NCBI GenBank assembly: GCA_937919625.1
Contig: CALFRK010000091.1
Span: forward strand, 1-49,950
DNA length: 49,950 bases
Reading direction: 5' to 3'
Source: an uncultured Ilumatobacter sp.
GTDB lineage: Bacteria > Actinomycetota > Acidimicrobiia > Acidimicrobiales > Ilumatobacteraceae
Shown: positions 34,663 to 43,365 of the stretch, one piece after another
How the letters are laid out: each line of letters begins with the position of its first letter
Position numbering within the stretch: the stretch's first letter is position 1
Program-made: the position numbers and the translations under genes
Notes under the pieces: model-generated
What the model was told of the DNA's origin: nothing
The model's database searches: none
What the model saw: the letters and a program-made list of their open reading frames with translations, nothing else

Positions 34663-36156
34663 ATGCCGAAGCTCACTGAAATTGCCCGCGAGCGGACCAC
34701 ACTCGACCGTGACCAGTTAGCCCATCTCAGCCGACTCGTGTCGGAATGGGGAATGCTCGCCGATCTCTGTTTCGCGGATCTCCTGCTCTACGTTCCCACC
34801 TCGGATCAGCGGTGGGTGGTAGTCGCTCAGGTGCGCCCGGCGACCGGCCAAACGATGTATCTCACCGATTGGGTCGCGTTGTGGGCGAACGAGTCCGAGT
34901 CGGCGCTGCTCGACCGGGCGATCGAATCGGGCGAGACCTGCGAGGGCGAGATTTCGGTCGAGGGCATACCCGATGAAACCCGCATGCTTGCGGTTCCGGT
35001 CATGTTCGGCGGCAAGCCGATCGCGGTCATGACCAAGGAGTGGATCGAGCTGATCGGACGTCGTCGGCCGGGCGGACTCGAGCGGGCCTATGGCAGCGTG
35101 TTCGACCGGTTTGTACGGATGATCGCCGGTGGCACGTTCCCGTTCGCCCAACGCGCTGGTGATTCAAGCGCGGCCCCGCGGGTCGGTGACGGCGTGATGT
35201 GGCTCGACAGCAGCGCTGAGGTTCAATATCTTTCGCCCAACGCCAACTCGCACTTACATCGGGTCGGCATCCAGGCTTCGGCGCTCGGAATGCGCTTGGC
35301 CGAGCTCGGATTTCACGACGGTCCGGTGCGCCAGGCATTCGAGCGTGGTGTGCCGGTGATCGAAGAGTTCGAGCAAGGCCCATCCGTGACGCTGCTATGC
35401 AGATGTGTGCCCTTCATCGATGAAGGGTTGGTCACGGGCGCCGTGCTGTTGTTGCGAGATGTCACCGAGCTACGTAAACGCGATCGTCTGCTGCTCAGCA
35501 AGGATGCGACGATTCGTGAGATCCACCACCGGGTCAAAAACAATCTGCAGACGATCTCGTCGTTGCTGCGCCTGCAGGCGCGGCGGCTCACGCACCCCGA
35601 GGCAATCGCCGCTGTCGGCGAATCTGTTCGGCGTATTCGCACGATTGCTCTGGTGCACGAGGCGCTGTCACGCGAACCGGGCGACGATGTCACCTTCATC
35701 GAAATTGTTCGGCCGTTGCTGCGACTTGCCGAAGAAGGCCTGCAGTCGGCCGACCGACCGGTGCGATTTAGTGTCCAAGGCGACGGTGGACGGATTCCAG
35801 CGGCGATCGCGACACCATTGTCGGTCGTGCTGACCGAGTTGCTTCAGAATGCCGTCGATCACGGGTTCCCCGAGGGATCGGGCGGCGGCTCGGTGACGGT
35901 TCGGCTCGACAACACCGGCGCTGAACTTCAGTTGTCGGTTATCGATGATGGGCGCGGTGTCGACAGCGGTTTCCGGCTGGAGGATGCGACCGGGCTCGGT
36001 CTGTCGATCGTGCGGACCCTGGTGACGACCGAACTCAACGGCAGGATCTCGATGCGCCAGCTGACCCTCGACGTGGCCGAACGGGCCAATCTGGAGGTCC
36101 ACGGTTCGCCCCGCGGCACGGTGGTCGACCTTGCTGTGCCGTTGGCCGAGGACTGA
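34663..36156 (+). CDS. PdtaS-like sensor histidine kinase
   Basis: A 497-residue cytosolic kinase with no membrane span. The N-terminal GAF-like domain (about 15-155), a PAS domain (about 175-270), then HisKA_2 with the phosphoacceptor His289 in EIHHRVKNNLQTISSLL and an HATPase_c domain (NAVDHGF, DDGRGVD, GLGLSIV). This order is that of mycobacterial PdtaS, which phosphorylates the RNA-binding antiterminator PdtaR. The GAF lacks obvious heme cysteines. ATG at 34663 has AGG five bases upstream. As in mycobacteria the kinase lies near a WhiB gene. A PdtaR partner is not in the window. Confidence 0.88.
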   Translation: MPKLTEIARERTTLDRDQLAHLSRLVSEWGMLADLCFADLLLYVPTSDQRWVVVAQVRPATGQTMYLTDWVALWANESESALLDRAIESGETCEGEISVEGIPDETRMLAVPVMFGGKPIAVMTKEWIELIGRRRPGGLERAYGSVFDRFVRMIAGGTFPFAQRAGDSSAAPRVGDGVMWLDSSAEVQYLSPNANSHLHRVGIQASALGMRLAELGFHDGPVRQAFERGVPVIEEFEQGPSVTLLCRCVPFIDEGLVTGAVLLLRDVTELRKRDRLLLSKDATIREIHHRVKNNLQTISSLLRLQARRLTHPEAIAAVGESVRRIRTIALVHEALSREPGDDVTFIEIVRPLLRLAEEGLQSADRPVRFSVQGDGGRIPAAIATPLSVVLTELLQNAVDHGFPEGSGGGSVTVRLDNTGAELQLSVIDDGRGVDSGFRLEDATGLGLSIVRTLVTTELNGRISMRQLTLDVAERANLEVHGSPRGTVVDLAVPLAED

Positions 36157-36289
36157 GTTCGCCTTTCAAATGCCCGCCTCGGTGCTCTGGGGTGGCGAAT
36201 TGATGCAGTTGGCGCCAAATTTCGCTCGAACTGATTGGATAGTTGTCACGCGACCGTAACATTCGGCGGGATGCTGCCAGAATGATCGC

Positions 36290-37147
36290 GTGACCGATCA
36301 CATCCTCCACTGGTTCAGGCCTCACTCGCTAGGCGCCCCCCTCATCTTGTTGATTGTGTGCATGGCTGCGTTCGTCGCCACCCGTGTCTCACGGCTGATC
36401 TCGCGGCGGGTCATCCGCCGGTTGGCCAGGGCGAGCCTCGGTTCTGGGCGTTCGGGATTGTGGCGGGCGCGGGCGACGCGAGTTGGGGGCGAGAGCGGTG
36501 AGACGGGTGAGTGGCGACGACGGCAACGCGTGGATGCAGCGTCGCGAATGGTGAATCATCTTGCGTCGCTTCTGATCTGGATCGTCGCCACGATCGTTGC
36601 GTTCCATCTGCTCGATATCGATCCGGCCTTCTTCTTGTCGAGTGCTGGCTTTATCGGAGCTGGTTTGGCGATCGGTGGCCAGCACAAGGTCAACGACTAT
36701 CTGACTGGCCTCAGCGTGCACTTCGAGGATCGTTATGGGGTCGGCGACGAGATCGTTGTCGACGTTGGTTGGGATGCGCCGGTGCAGGGGATCGTCGACC
36801 ATGTCGGGCTGTTCAGCACCCGAGTCGGCGATTACCGCAGCACGCTACATTTCCCGAATCACGCCCTGACGAGCGTGCGCAACCTGTCACAAGAGGGGGC
36901 AACGTCGACGCTGCGACTGCGTCTGCCCGACAGTGCTGATCCCGCCGCCGCCGCCGACTTGTTGCGAGGGTTGGCGGGTACAGAAGGTCTGACGGACGTC
37001 GTGTTTGTGGGCGACTTCGACAGTCGCCAACCAGCCACGGGCGAGGTCGAGGTCGACGTGATGACCAGCCGGGCACTCCGCGGTAGCGATCGTGATCGTT
37101 TGATCGGGCGAGCAGAGCAAGCGCTTTTTGACAACGCCAAAGCTTGA
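36290..37147 (+). CDS. MscS-family small mechanosensitive channel
   Basis: A 285-residue membrane protein. TM segments lie at about 14-32, 88-108 and a pore-lining glycine/alanine-rich helix SAGFIGAGLAIGGQHKVNDYLTG. The beta domain follows with FEDRYGVGDEIVV and the conserved FPNHALTSVRNLS. A charged 45-residue insert separates TM1 and TM2 (RARATRVGGESGETGEWRRR). This matches the short MscS plan and predicts release of osmolytes upon hypo-osmotic shock. GTG at 36290 lacks a clear Shine-Dalgarno. It converges on whiB with 33 bases between the ends. Confidence 0.86.
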   Translation: MTDHILHWFRPHSLGAPLILLIVCMAAFVATRVSRLISRRVIRRLARASLGSGRSGLWRARATRVGGESGETGEWRRRQRVDAASRMVNHLASLLIWIVATIVAFHLLDIDPAFFLSSAGFIGAGLAIGGQHKVNDYLTGLSVHFEDRYGVGDEIVVDVGWDAPVQGIVDHVGLFSTRVGDYRSTLHFPNHALTSVRNLSQEGATSTLRLRLPDSADPAAAADLLRGLAGTEGLTDVVFVGDFDSRQPATGEVEVDVMTSRALRGSDRDRLIGRAEQALFDNAKA

Positions 37148-37180
37148 TGTCGACGCCCAGTGCCGACGGCCGGCGTCGGT

Positions 37181-37486
37181 TCAGCTGGCGGTGATGCGGG
37201 CGGCCCGCATGGCTGCTGCGCGACGACGGCGGATCGCCCGCCGCTCTTCTTCGGAGAGTCCACCCCAGATTCCAGAATCCTGGTTGGTCTCGAGCGCAAA
37301 GTCGAGGCAATCGCCGGTCACGGCGCACTCGCCACAGACCCGCCTGGCGTGATCGATGGAGATCAAGGCCTGGCCCGTGGTGCCGACCGGAAAGAACAGA
37401 TCCGGATCGGTATCGCGACACAAGGCGAAGTCTCGCCAGGTGTCTTCTGCGACGGCAAGAGCGAGGGTGGACGCGAGGTTCGACAC
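37181..37486 (-). CDS. WhiB-family Fe-S transcriptional regulator (WhiB1-like)
   Basis: A 101-residue WhiB protein with four Fe-S cysteines: ALCRD, then RVCGECAVTGDC as C-x2-C-x5-C, a G-IWGG turn (SGIWGGLSEEER) and a basic tail RRAIRRRRAAAMRAAR for DNA binding. Binds a [4Fe-4S] cluster and the sigma factor C-terminal domain. GTG at 37486 with AGGAG nine bases upstream gives the family length; the longer frame to 37612 is upstream leader. It is closest in feel to WhiB1/WblE by DPDLFFPVG. A typical -35/-10 pair lies 125-155 bases upstream, giving a long leader. Confidence 0.92.
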   Translation of the reverse strand: MSNLASTLALAVAEDTWRDFALCRDTDPDLFFPVGTTGQALISIDHARRVCGECAVTGDCLDFALETNQDSGIWGGLSEEERRAIRRRRAAAMRAARITAS

Positions 37487-37611
37487 GAAGGAGAACTCCT
37501 CGTAGATAAAGAGGTGGCGGCCAGCGGCCGACGAGCAGGAGACTACGACTTCACACCGCCGATCATGCAGATGAACGGGGGATGAAGAGGGCATTGCCAC
37601 TCGCAGCGACA

Positions 37612-37640
37612 ACGTTAGATCATGGCAGAACCGTTGACAA
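37612..37640 (-). promoter_or_regulatory. Predicted promoter of whiB
   Basis: Minus-strand TTGTCA (37640-37635) and TAACGT (37617-37612) are separated by 17 bases. Transcription would start near 37605, giving a leader of about 120 bases before the GTG start of whiB. Long leaders are known for several whiB genes. Confidence 0.6.
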
Positions 37641-37664
37641 GAAGATCAGATAGAACCTCGGTGC

Positions 37665-37683
37665 CCATCTGAAATTCAGATGG
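37665..37683. promoter_or_regulatory. Perfect 19-bp palindrome between whiB and the phosphodiesterase
   Basis: Arms CCATCTGAA and TTCAGATGG surround a single central base. It lies about 50 bases before the ATG at 37734 and just upstream of the whiB promoter on the other strand, so a dimeric regulator bound here could touch either gene. As an RNA it would form an 8-bp hairpin with a 3-base loop. I do not recognise the site. Confidence 0.65.
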
Positions 37684-37733
37684 AGTGATGTGTGTTGATC
37701 GGCGCCGGTGGCGCGATCTGCGACGATCGTGAC

Positions 37734-38423
37734 ATGACCGTTGTCATCGCCCATCGTGGCGCCTCGCGCGCCGAGCCGGAAAATACGATCGCCGCCTTTC
37801 GGCGTGCCGTTGAGATGGGGGCCGAAGGCATCGAACTCGATGTGCGTCGAACCGTCGATGACGCCCTCGTGGTACATCACGACGCGGTGCTTGACGATGG
37901 CCGGGTGATCCGTCACACGGCGTCGACAGAACTGCCGGATCACGTGCCGTCGTTGTCGGCGGCACTCGACGCCTGCGCCGGGGCGTTCGTCAACGTCGAG
38001 ATCAAGAACAGCCCGTCCGAGCCTGACTTCGATCCGTCCGATTGGGTCGCTCACCGCACGGTCATCGAACTCGGCGCCAGGGGTGCCGATCAGCGATGGC
38101 TGGTGTCGTCGTTCCGGCTCGCAACGGTCGACACGGTGCGACGTCTGGCGCCCGGCGTCCGCACCGCCTGGCTGGTGGTGGGGGCCGGCCCCGAGCAACT
38201 GACCGCCACGGTGGCGGCTCGGCATGTGGCAATCCATCCCTACGTCGATGCCCTCGATGCCGATGTCGTCCGTGCAGCCCACGCAGCCGGGCTGGCCGTC
38301 AACACATGGACGTGCGACGACCCAGAGCGGATGCGCCAGTTGATCGCATGGGGGATCGACGGGATCTGCACGAATGTGCCCGACGTCGCCCTCGCCGTTC
38401 GTCACGAAGCGCTCAGAAGCTAA
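37734..38423 (+). CDS. Glycerophosphodiester phosphodiesterase
   Basis: A 229-residue GDPD-family TIM barrel. It opens VVIAHRGASRAEPENTIAAF, the family signature with the catalytic His, then GIELDVRRTVDDALVVHHD with the metal-binding Glu-Asp and second His; VEIKNSP and GLAVNTWTCDDPE complete the barrel. Hydrolyses glycerophosphodiesters to glycerol 3-phosphate and an alcohol. ATG at 37734 is taken because the family begins right at VVIAHRG; the preceding part of the frame is not conserved. Its stop overlaps the stop of the convergent DagK-like gene by four bases. Confidence 0.88.
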   Translation: MTVVIAHRGASRAEPENTIAAFRRAVEMGAEGIELDVRRTVDDALVVHHDAVLDDGRVIRHTASTELPDHVPSLSAALDACAGAFVNVEIKNSPSEPDFDPSDWVAHRTVIELGARGADQRWLVSSFRLATVDTVRRLAPGVRTAWLVVGAGPEQLTATVAARHVAIHPYVDALDADVVRAAHAAGLAVNTWTCDDPERMRQLIAWGIDGICTNVPDVALAVRHEALRS

Positions 38424-39358
38424 CCGTCGCTGCCCGTCAGGTGTGAGTCAGCCGAACCTGGGAATACCAACTGCACGGCGTCGGGAATGTGATCGAACTC
38501 GAGCCGATTGACCGAGCCGAGAAAATCACCGTCGACCTGATACGGAAATGGTTCGACATGTTCGACCACCATGTGGTCGACGTCGCTCCATTCGACCAGG
38601 TGCTCGCTGGTGGTGACGCCGCCGCCACGCAGAGCCGAACCGAGCCCACGCAGGATCGGGAGCACCCGCAAGGTGCGGAACGTCACCACAACCAGACCGC
38701 GGTCGAGTGTGGCGGCGGGTGATAGATCGAGCGCCCGGTTGCCGAGATAGGTGTACGGGTTGGTGTTGAGGACGATCGAGAAGTACCCATCATCGACGTG
38801 GCCGCGGTCGCCGGCGTCGAGCGAGAAGTGTGGGTCGTGTCGGTCGTAGCCGCGCAGCCATGTCGTGAGCGCGGCCGAGATGAACAGCGGATGCCCGAGC
38901 CAGCGTTTGAGTGAGGCCCGGCGTTCGACGGCTTGCACGACTGCGGCGTCGTAGCCGATCCCGGTGTGAAAGCAGAAAAATCGCCCATTGACGCGGCCGA
39001 GTCCGATCGGACGCATGTCGGCCGCGTCGATCCCGGCGGCGAGCAGCTCGACAGCCGCGATCGGGTCGTTGGGGAGGCCGATCGTGCGGGCGAAGACGTT
39101 GGTCGATCCGCCTGGCAACACACCCAGAGCGGTGTCGGTGCCGGCGATGCCGGTGGCCACCTCGTTGAGGGTGCCGTCGCCGCCGTAGCCGATGACGACG
39201 TCGACGCCGCGCCGCGCAGCGTCGTGGGCAAAGCGTGTGGCGTGGCCGCGCCGGTTCGTCTCGACAACCTCGACATCGTGCCCGCGCGCCAACCGCCGAT
39301 GAACGACCACCGTGTTGCGCGCCGTCACCGATGACGCAAACGAGTTGACCACGAGCAT
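38420..39358 (-). CDS. Diacylglycerol/lipid kinase family protein
   Basis: A 312-residue DagK-catalytic domain protein. The N-terminal kinase fold shows MLVVNSFASS and the active-site GYGGDGTLNEVATG with LPGGSTNVFAR; the C-terminal beta domain has GIGYDAAVV, SIVLNTNPYTYLG and VDGDFLG. Phosphorylates diacylglycerol, sphingoid bases or related lipids; such proteins also occur in phosphatidylinositol mannoside or carotenoid pathways. ATG at 39358 is the only sensible start: upstream, the open frame merely runs antisense to etfB. It is convergent with the phosphodiesterase, both lipid-related. Confidence 0.84.
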   Translation of the reverse strand: MLVVNSFASSVTARNTVVVHRRLARGHDVEVVETNRRGHATRFAHDAARRGVDVVIGYGGDGTLNEVATGIAGTDTALGVLPGGSTNVFARTIGLPNDPIAAVELLAAGIDAADMRPIGLGRVNGRFFCFHTGIGYDAAVVQAVERRASLKRWLGHPLFISAALTTWLRGYDRHDPHFSLDAGDRGHVDDGYFSIVLNTNPYTYLGNRALDLSPAATLDRGLVVVTFRTLRVLPILRGLGSALRGGGVTTSEHLVEWSDVDHMVVEHVEPFPYQVDGDFLGSVNRLEFDHIPDAVQLVFPGSADSHLTGSDG

Positions 39359-39469
39359 TATCCGCAAGGACGCGAACGGTATCAGCGCGGGTGTGACGTG
39401 TGTCGAGAGTCGGATCGAACCTCGCTTCGGCTTGGGCGGAGGCGCCACCGATCGGTAGCTTGTGAATCT

Positions 39470-40246
39470 ATGAACGTGACTGTGTGCGTGAAGCAGATCC
39501 CCGACCCGGCCCTGCCAGGTGAGTTGGATCCCTCGACGAACACGCTGAAGCGCGACGGGAAGCTCATCCTCGATGAGTCCGACAGCTATGGCGTGGAAAT
39601 GGCTCTCCAGTTGGTCGGCGCGGCCGGCGGCGGGGAGGTGGGCATCATCTCGATGGCTCCCAACGGTGAAGTATCGGGCATGCGCACGGCGCTCGCCATG
39701 GGTGCCGCCAAGGGTGTACTCGTCTCCGACCCCGAGCTCAGCGGCTCCGATGCTTTGACCACCGCCAAGGTGCTGGCCGCCGCGGCGCAGAAGCTCGGCC
39801 ACGCCGACCTGATCATCGCCGGCACCGAGTCGAGCGATGGATACACCGGAACTGTGCCCGAGCAGATCGCCGAAGTGCTCGGGCTTCCGTCTGTCACATT
39901 CGCCAAGAGCGTCGTCGTCGACGGTGACACCATCAAGGTCAACCGCCAGAGTGAGAACGGCTATGACGAGGTTGTCTGCTCGTTGCCTGCAGTGATCAGC
40001 GTCACCGCCGGCGTGGTCGAGCCCCGCTATCCCAGCTTCAAGGGCATCATGGCCGCCAAGTCGAAGCCGGTCGACACCGTCACCGCCGCCGACTTGGGCA
40101 TCACGCCCGTCGGTTGGGGAGGCGCCTTTCAGCAGATCACCGGTATCGAGCAGGCGCCCGCCCGCCAGGCCGGCGAGATCGTAGAAGACGATGGCGAGGC
40201 CCACCTGAAGATCGTGGCGTTCCTCGAGAACCTCAAAGTCATCTGA
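39470..40246 (+). CDS. etfB: Electron transfer flavoprotein beta subunit
   Basis: A 258-residue EtfB beginning VTVCVKQIPDP, with the AMP/nucleotide-binding VGIISMAPNGEVSGMRTALAMGA, the partner recognition segment around GLPSVTFAKSV and VISVTAGVVEPRYPSFKGIMAAK. With EtfA it accepts electrons from acyl-CoA and other dehydrogenases and passes them to EtfQO or menaquinone. ATG at 39470 lacks a ribosome binding site; TAGCTT eight bases upstream suggests a leaderless transcript. etfA follows 27 bases later. Confidence 0.95.
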   Translation: MNVTVCVKQIPDPALPGELDPSTNTLKRDGKLILDESDSYGVEMALQLVGAAGGGEVGIISMAPNGEVSGMRTALAMGAAKGVLVSDPELSGSDALTTAKVLAAAAQKLGHADLIIAGTESSDGYTGTVPEQIAEVLGLPSVTFAKSVVVDGDTIKVNRQSENGYDEVVCSLPAVISVTAGVVEPRYPSFKGIMAAKSKPVDTVTAADLGITPVGWGGAFQQITGIEQAPARQAGEIVEDDGEAHLKIVAFLENLKVI

Positions 40247-40273
40247 GCGAAGTAGAGAACGGAGAATCGAATC

Positions 40274-41239
40274 ATGGGTATCAATAACATCTGGGTCTTC
40301 GCTCAAGAAACCAACGGAGCACCGTCGTCGAGCACGCTCGAACTGCTCTCTAAGGCCGGTTCGCTCGGTGGCATCGTGTCGGCATTCGTTGTCGGTGATG
40401 GTGCGGGCATCGCCGGTGCACTCGGCGAGTACGGCGCCGCCAAGGTCTATTCGACCGGCGATTTGGGCGGCAACCTGCCCGGCGTTGCCGGCGCATCAGC
40501 GATCAAGGCTGTGATCGACGGTGGCGATTCACCTGACCTGATCATGTTCCCTCAGAGCTATGAGGGTCGCGACGTGATGAGCCGACTGTCGGTCAAACTC
40601 GACCGCACGGTGCTAACCAACAATGTCGACATTGTTGTCGACGGCGATGCGGTCCGGGTCACGACGCCGGTGTTTGGCGGCGAAACGATGGTCACCACCA
40701 CGTTCACTGGTTCTGGCCCGTTTCTGGCGGGGTTCCGGCCGAAGTCGTTCGAGGCCGCTGCGGGCGCCGCTGGTAACGGCGAAGTTGTTGCCGCCCCGAT
40801 TCCCGACCTGGGCGCCGCTGGTTCGGCCAAGGTCATCGCCGTGCACGTCGAAGAGTCGACCGGTCCGAAGCTCGACGAAGCGGGCATCGTGGTCTCGGGT
40901 GGTCGCGGGCTCGGCGAGAAAGACAAATACGCGATGGTCAGTGATCTCGCCAATCTGCTCAAGGGTGCCGCCGGTGCCTCGCGTGCGATCGTCGACGCCG
41001 GCTGGGTGCCGTACTCGATGCAGGTCGGCCAGACCGGCAAGGTCGTCAAGCCAAACGTATACATCGCCTGCGGCATCTCCGGTGCCACACAGCACATGGT
41101 CGGCATGAAGGGCTCGAAGAACATCATCGCCATTAACAAAGACAAGGAGGCACCGATCTTTGGTGTCGCCGACCTCGGCATTGTGGGCGACGTCCACAAG
41201 GTGATGCCGAAACTGATCGAGGCTCTCCAAGGCCGCTAA
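40274..41239 (+). CDS. etfA: Electron transfer flavoprotein alpha subunit
   Basis: A 321-residue EtfA. The C-terminal FAD-binding domain is unmistakable: [74 protein letters not shown] and [15 protein letters not shown]. The N-terminal half pairs with EtfB. GGAG lies nine bases before the ATG at 40274. It forms a standard etfBA operon with the preceding gene, for electrons from beta-oxidation. Confidence 0.96.
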   Translation: MGINNIWVFAQETNGAPSSSTLELLSKAGSLGGIVSAFVVGDGAGIAGALGEYGAAKVYSTGDLGGNLPGVAGASAIKAVIDGGDSPDLIMFPQSYEGRDVMSRLSVKLDRTVLTNNVDIVVDGDAVRVTTPVFGGETMVTTTFTGSGPFLAGFRPKSFEAAAGAAGNGEVVAAPIPDLGAAGSAKVIAVHVEESTGPKLDEAGIVVSGGRGLGEKDKYAMVSDLANLLKGAAGASRAIVDAGWVPYSMQVGQTGKVVKPNVYIACGISGATQHMVGMKGSKNIIAINKDKEAPIFGVADLGIVGDVHKVMPKLIEALQGR

Positions 41240-41488
41240 CGAGCGTGTCGCGTCCGGTTGTCGGGCGTAGTGACCACACTGTGGGCCTTGCCGTCACCGT
41301 CGGCAACCCGCCCAACAGTTGCACCAACGCCTCGGGCTCAGCACCGACCACGACGTTTGGCGGTTTGCCCATGCCGGTGGTGACCGGCCGGCAATGACCT
41401 CCCGATGACCGAGCAGGCGAAGATCCGCCGATCCGCTGACCAACAAACTGTCGGCGCCCGTCGCGCTTAGCGCGAGTACGGTCACCAC
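41240..41488. other. Intergenic region, possible decayed minus-strand coding remnant
   Basis: No intact gene. On the minus strand two overlapping frames look protein-like in succession: one with ATGADSLLVSGSADLRLL and, displaced by one frame, one with GKPPNVVVGAEPEALVQLL. This could be a frameshifted remnant of a small protein, but no family is recognised. The end of the gap contains the predicted -10 TACGGT (41477-41482) of the next gene, six bases before its GTG. Confidence 0.35.
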
Positions 41489-42514
41489 GTGTCAACTCGA
41501 CGATCTAACAAGCAGCCCGCGTCAGCACCATTGGCCGCGGGTGCTGCCGTGTCGGTCACCGATCTTCGCAAGGTGTTTGAGGTGCCGGTTCGCGAGGCCG
41601 GTCTGGCGGCCTCGATCAAGAGCCTGGTGCACCGTGAACATCGCGACGTCGTGGCCGTGGAGGACGTGACGTTCTCGATCGCGCCGGGCGAGATCGTCGG
41701 ATTTCTCGGACCCAATGGGGCCGGCAAGACCACGACGCTCAAGATGCTGTCCGGGCTGCTGCACCCGTCCGATGGCACCGCCCGCGTGCTCGGCCACGAA
41801 CCCTGGAAACGTGAGCGTGACTACCTGCGCCGCATGACGTTGTTGATGGGCAACCGCAACCAGCTCCAATGGGACCTTCCGGCGCTCGACAGCTTTGAGC
41901 TGACGCGGGCGATCTACCGGCTGCCCGAGGCGATGTTCACGGCGCAACGTGACGAGTTGATCGAACTGCTCGAGCTCGGCCCACTCGTCAACAAGCCGGT
42001 CCGCAACCTGTCGCTCGGTGAACGAATGAAGGCAGAGATCGCCAACTCGCTCTTACACCGCCCCGAGATCTTGTTTCTCGACGAACCAACGCTCGGTCTC
42101 GACGTCACGATGCAGCGCCGAATTCGGGCCTTCTTGGCCGACTACAACCGGCGCTACGGCGCCAGCATCATGCTGACCACGCACTACATGGCAGACGTCG
42201 AGGCACTGTGTGAGCGGGTGATCGTGATCCACCATGGATCGCTTCTGTTCGATGGCCCGCTCAGTGTGCTGTCCCAGCAGTTTGCCGGACACAAGACCCT
42301 GGTGGTGACGCTTGACGAGCCTGCCGATCTGTCCAACTATGGTGAAGTTATCGAGTCGAGCGCCACGCGCACGACGTTGCGAATCGCCCGTGACCAAACG
42401 GCATCCGTCACCGCCCGACTGTTGTCGGAGTTGCCGGTACGCGACCTGACCGTTGAGGATCCACCGATCGATGATGTCATCGAACTCGCATTCGCCAGTG
42501 TGAAGCCGGCATGA
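41489..42514 (+). CDS. ABC transporter ATP-binding protein (ABC-2 type exporter)
   Basis: A 341-residue ATPase with Walker A GPNGAGKTT, Q-loop LLMGNRNQLQWDLP, signature NLSLGERMKAEIA, Walker B ILFLDEPTLGLD and switch His in LTTHYMADVE. The N terminus before VSVTDLRKVFEVPVREAGL is characteristic of the exporter type that pairs with PF06182 permeases. GTG at 41489 is probably leaderless (TACGGT six bases upstream). It is followed by two such permeases with ATGA overlaps; the three form a complete exporter. Cargo is unknown; homologues are linked with drug or viologen export. Confidence 0.91.
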   Translation: MSTRRSNKQPASAPLAAGAAVSVTDLRKVFEVPVREAGLAASIKSLVHREHRDVVAVEDVTFSIAPGEIVGFLGPNGAGKTTTLKMLSGLLHPSDGTARVLGHEPWKRERDYLRRMTLLMGNRNQLQWDLPALDSFELTRAIYRLPEAMFTAQRDELIELLELGPLVNKPVRNLSLGERMKAEIANSLLHRPEILFLDEPTLGLDVTMQRRIRAFLADYNRRYGASIMLTTHYMADVEALCERVIVIHHGSLLFDGPLSVLSQQFAGHKTLVVTLDEPADLSNYGEVIESSATRTTLRIARDQTASVTARLLSELPVRDLTVEDPPIDDVIELAFASVKPA

Positions 42515-43365
42515 CAGAAGTCGCCACCGGAGTGCACGAATCGATCGACCGCGAGAGTGCGGTCCGGTCGTACGTGCGTCTGTACGCGACCCTCGCCCGC
42601 ACCTCGATGATGCAGGGGTTCCAGTACCGGGTCGGCAACTATTTCTACATGATCGGCATGGTCGCCGAGCCGGTCGTGTATTTGGTCGTCTGGTCTACGA
42701 TCGCCCGCCAGCAGGGCGGCGACGTCGGCGGCTACACGCCCGGCACGTTTGCGGCTTACTACATCGTCTGGACACTGGTGCGAAACATGAACATCGTGTT
42801 CACACCGTTCGGGTGGGAACAGCGGATCCGCGAGGGCGAACTGTCGGGTCACCTGGCTCGGCCGCTGCACCCGATCCATTACGACCTCGGCTCGTTCGCC
42901 GGTTGGAAGGTTGTCGTGATCGTGCTGTGGTTGCCGATCGCGGGCATCTTGTCATTGATCTTTCGCCCCGAGCTGAGCCCGACGATCGCCCAGATCGCCG
43001 TTTTTGGCATCGCAATCTGGGGTGCCTACCTGATCCGCTCGCTGTTCCTCTGGATGCTCGGCATGGTCACGATCTGGACCACGAGGGTGAGCGCCATCTT
43101 CGAGGCCTACTTCGCTGCTGAGCTGTTGTTGTCCGGACGCCTGCTTCCGGTCTCGCTGATGCCAGAGTGGGCGCAGACGCTGGCCGGCTATCTGCCGTTC
43201 GAGTCGACCTTCGGGTTTCCGATCACGGCGTTGGTGGGGCCGATCACCAGCCGCGAACTCGTGATCGGTCTGGTCCGCCAGTTCGTGTGGATCGCGATCG
43301 GAATCGCCGGCGTGCAGTTGATGTGGCGGCGGGCGATCAAGGCCTATACGGCGGTAAACGGATGA
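42511..43365 (+). CDS. ABC-2 family permease (PF06182 type), first
   Basis: A 284-residue integral membrane protein with about six hydrophobic segments: for example YFYMIGMVAEPVVYLVVWSTI, VVIVLWLPIAGILSLIF and IAVFGIAIWGAYLIRSLFLWML. The region GELSGHLARPLHPI, VSAIFEAYFAAELLLSGRLLPVSLMP and YLPFESTFGFPI is characteristic of the family. ATG overlaps the ATPase stop by four bases. It and the following gene form the heterodimeric membrane part of the exporter. Confidence 0.87.
   Translation: MTEVATGVHESIDRESAVRSYVRLYATLARTSMMQGFQYRVGNYFYMIGMVAEPVVYLVVWSTIARQQGGDVGGYTPGTFAAYYIVWTLVRNMNIVFTPFGWEQRIREGELSGHLARPLHPIHYDLGSFAGWKVVVIVLWLPIAGILSLIFRPELSPTIAQIAVFGIAIWGAYLIRSLFLWMLGMVTIWTTRVSAIFEAYFAAELLLSGRLLPVSLMPEWAQTLAGYLPFESTFGFPITALVGPITSRELVIGLVRQFVWIAIGIAGVQLMWRRAIKAYTAVNG

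Noticed and set aside
39359-40306. N-terminal extension of the DagK-like frame
   Set aside because: The extra 300 residues are antisense to etfB; the kinase domain begins at the ATG at 39358.
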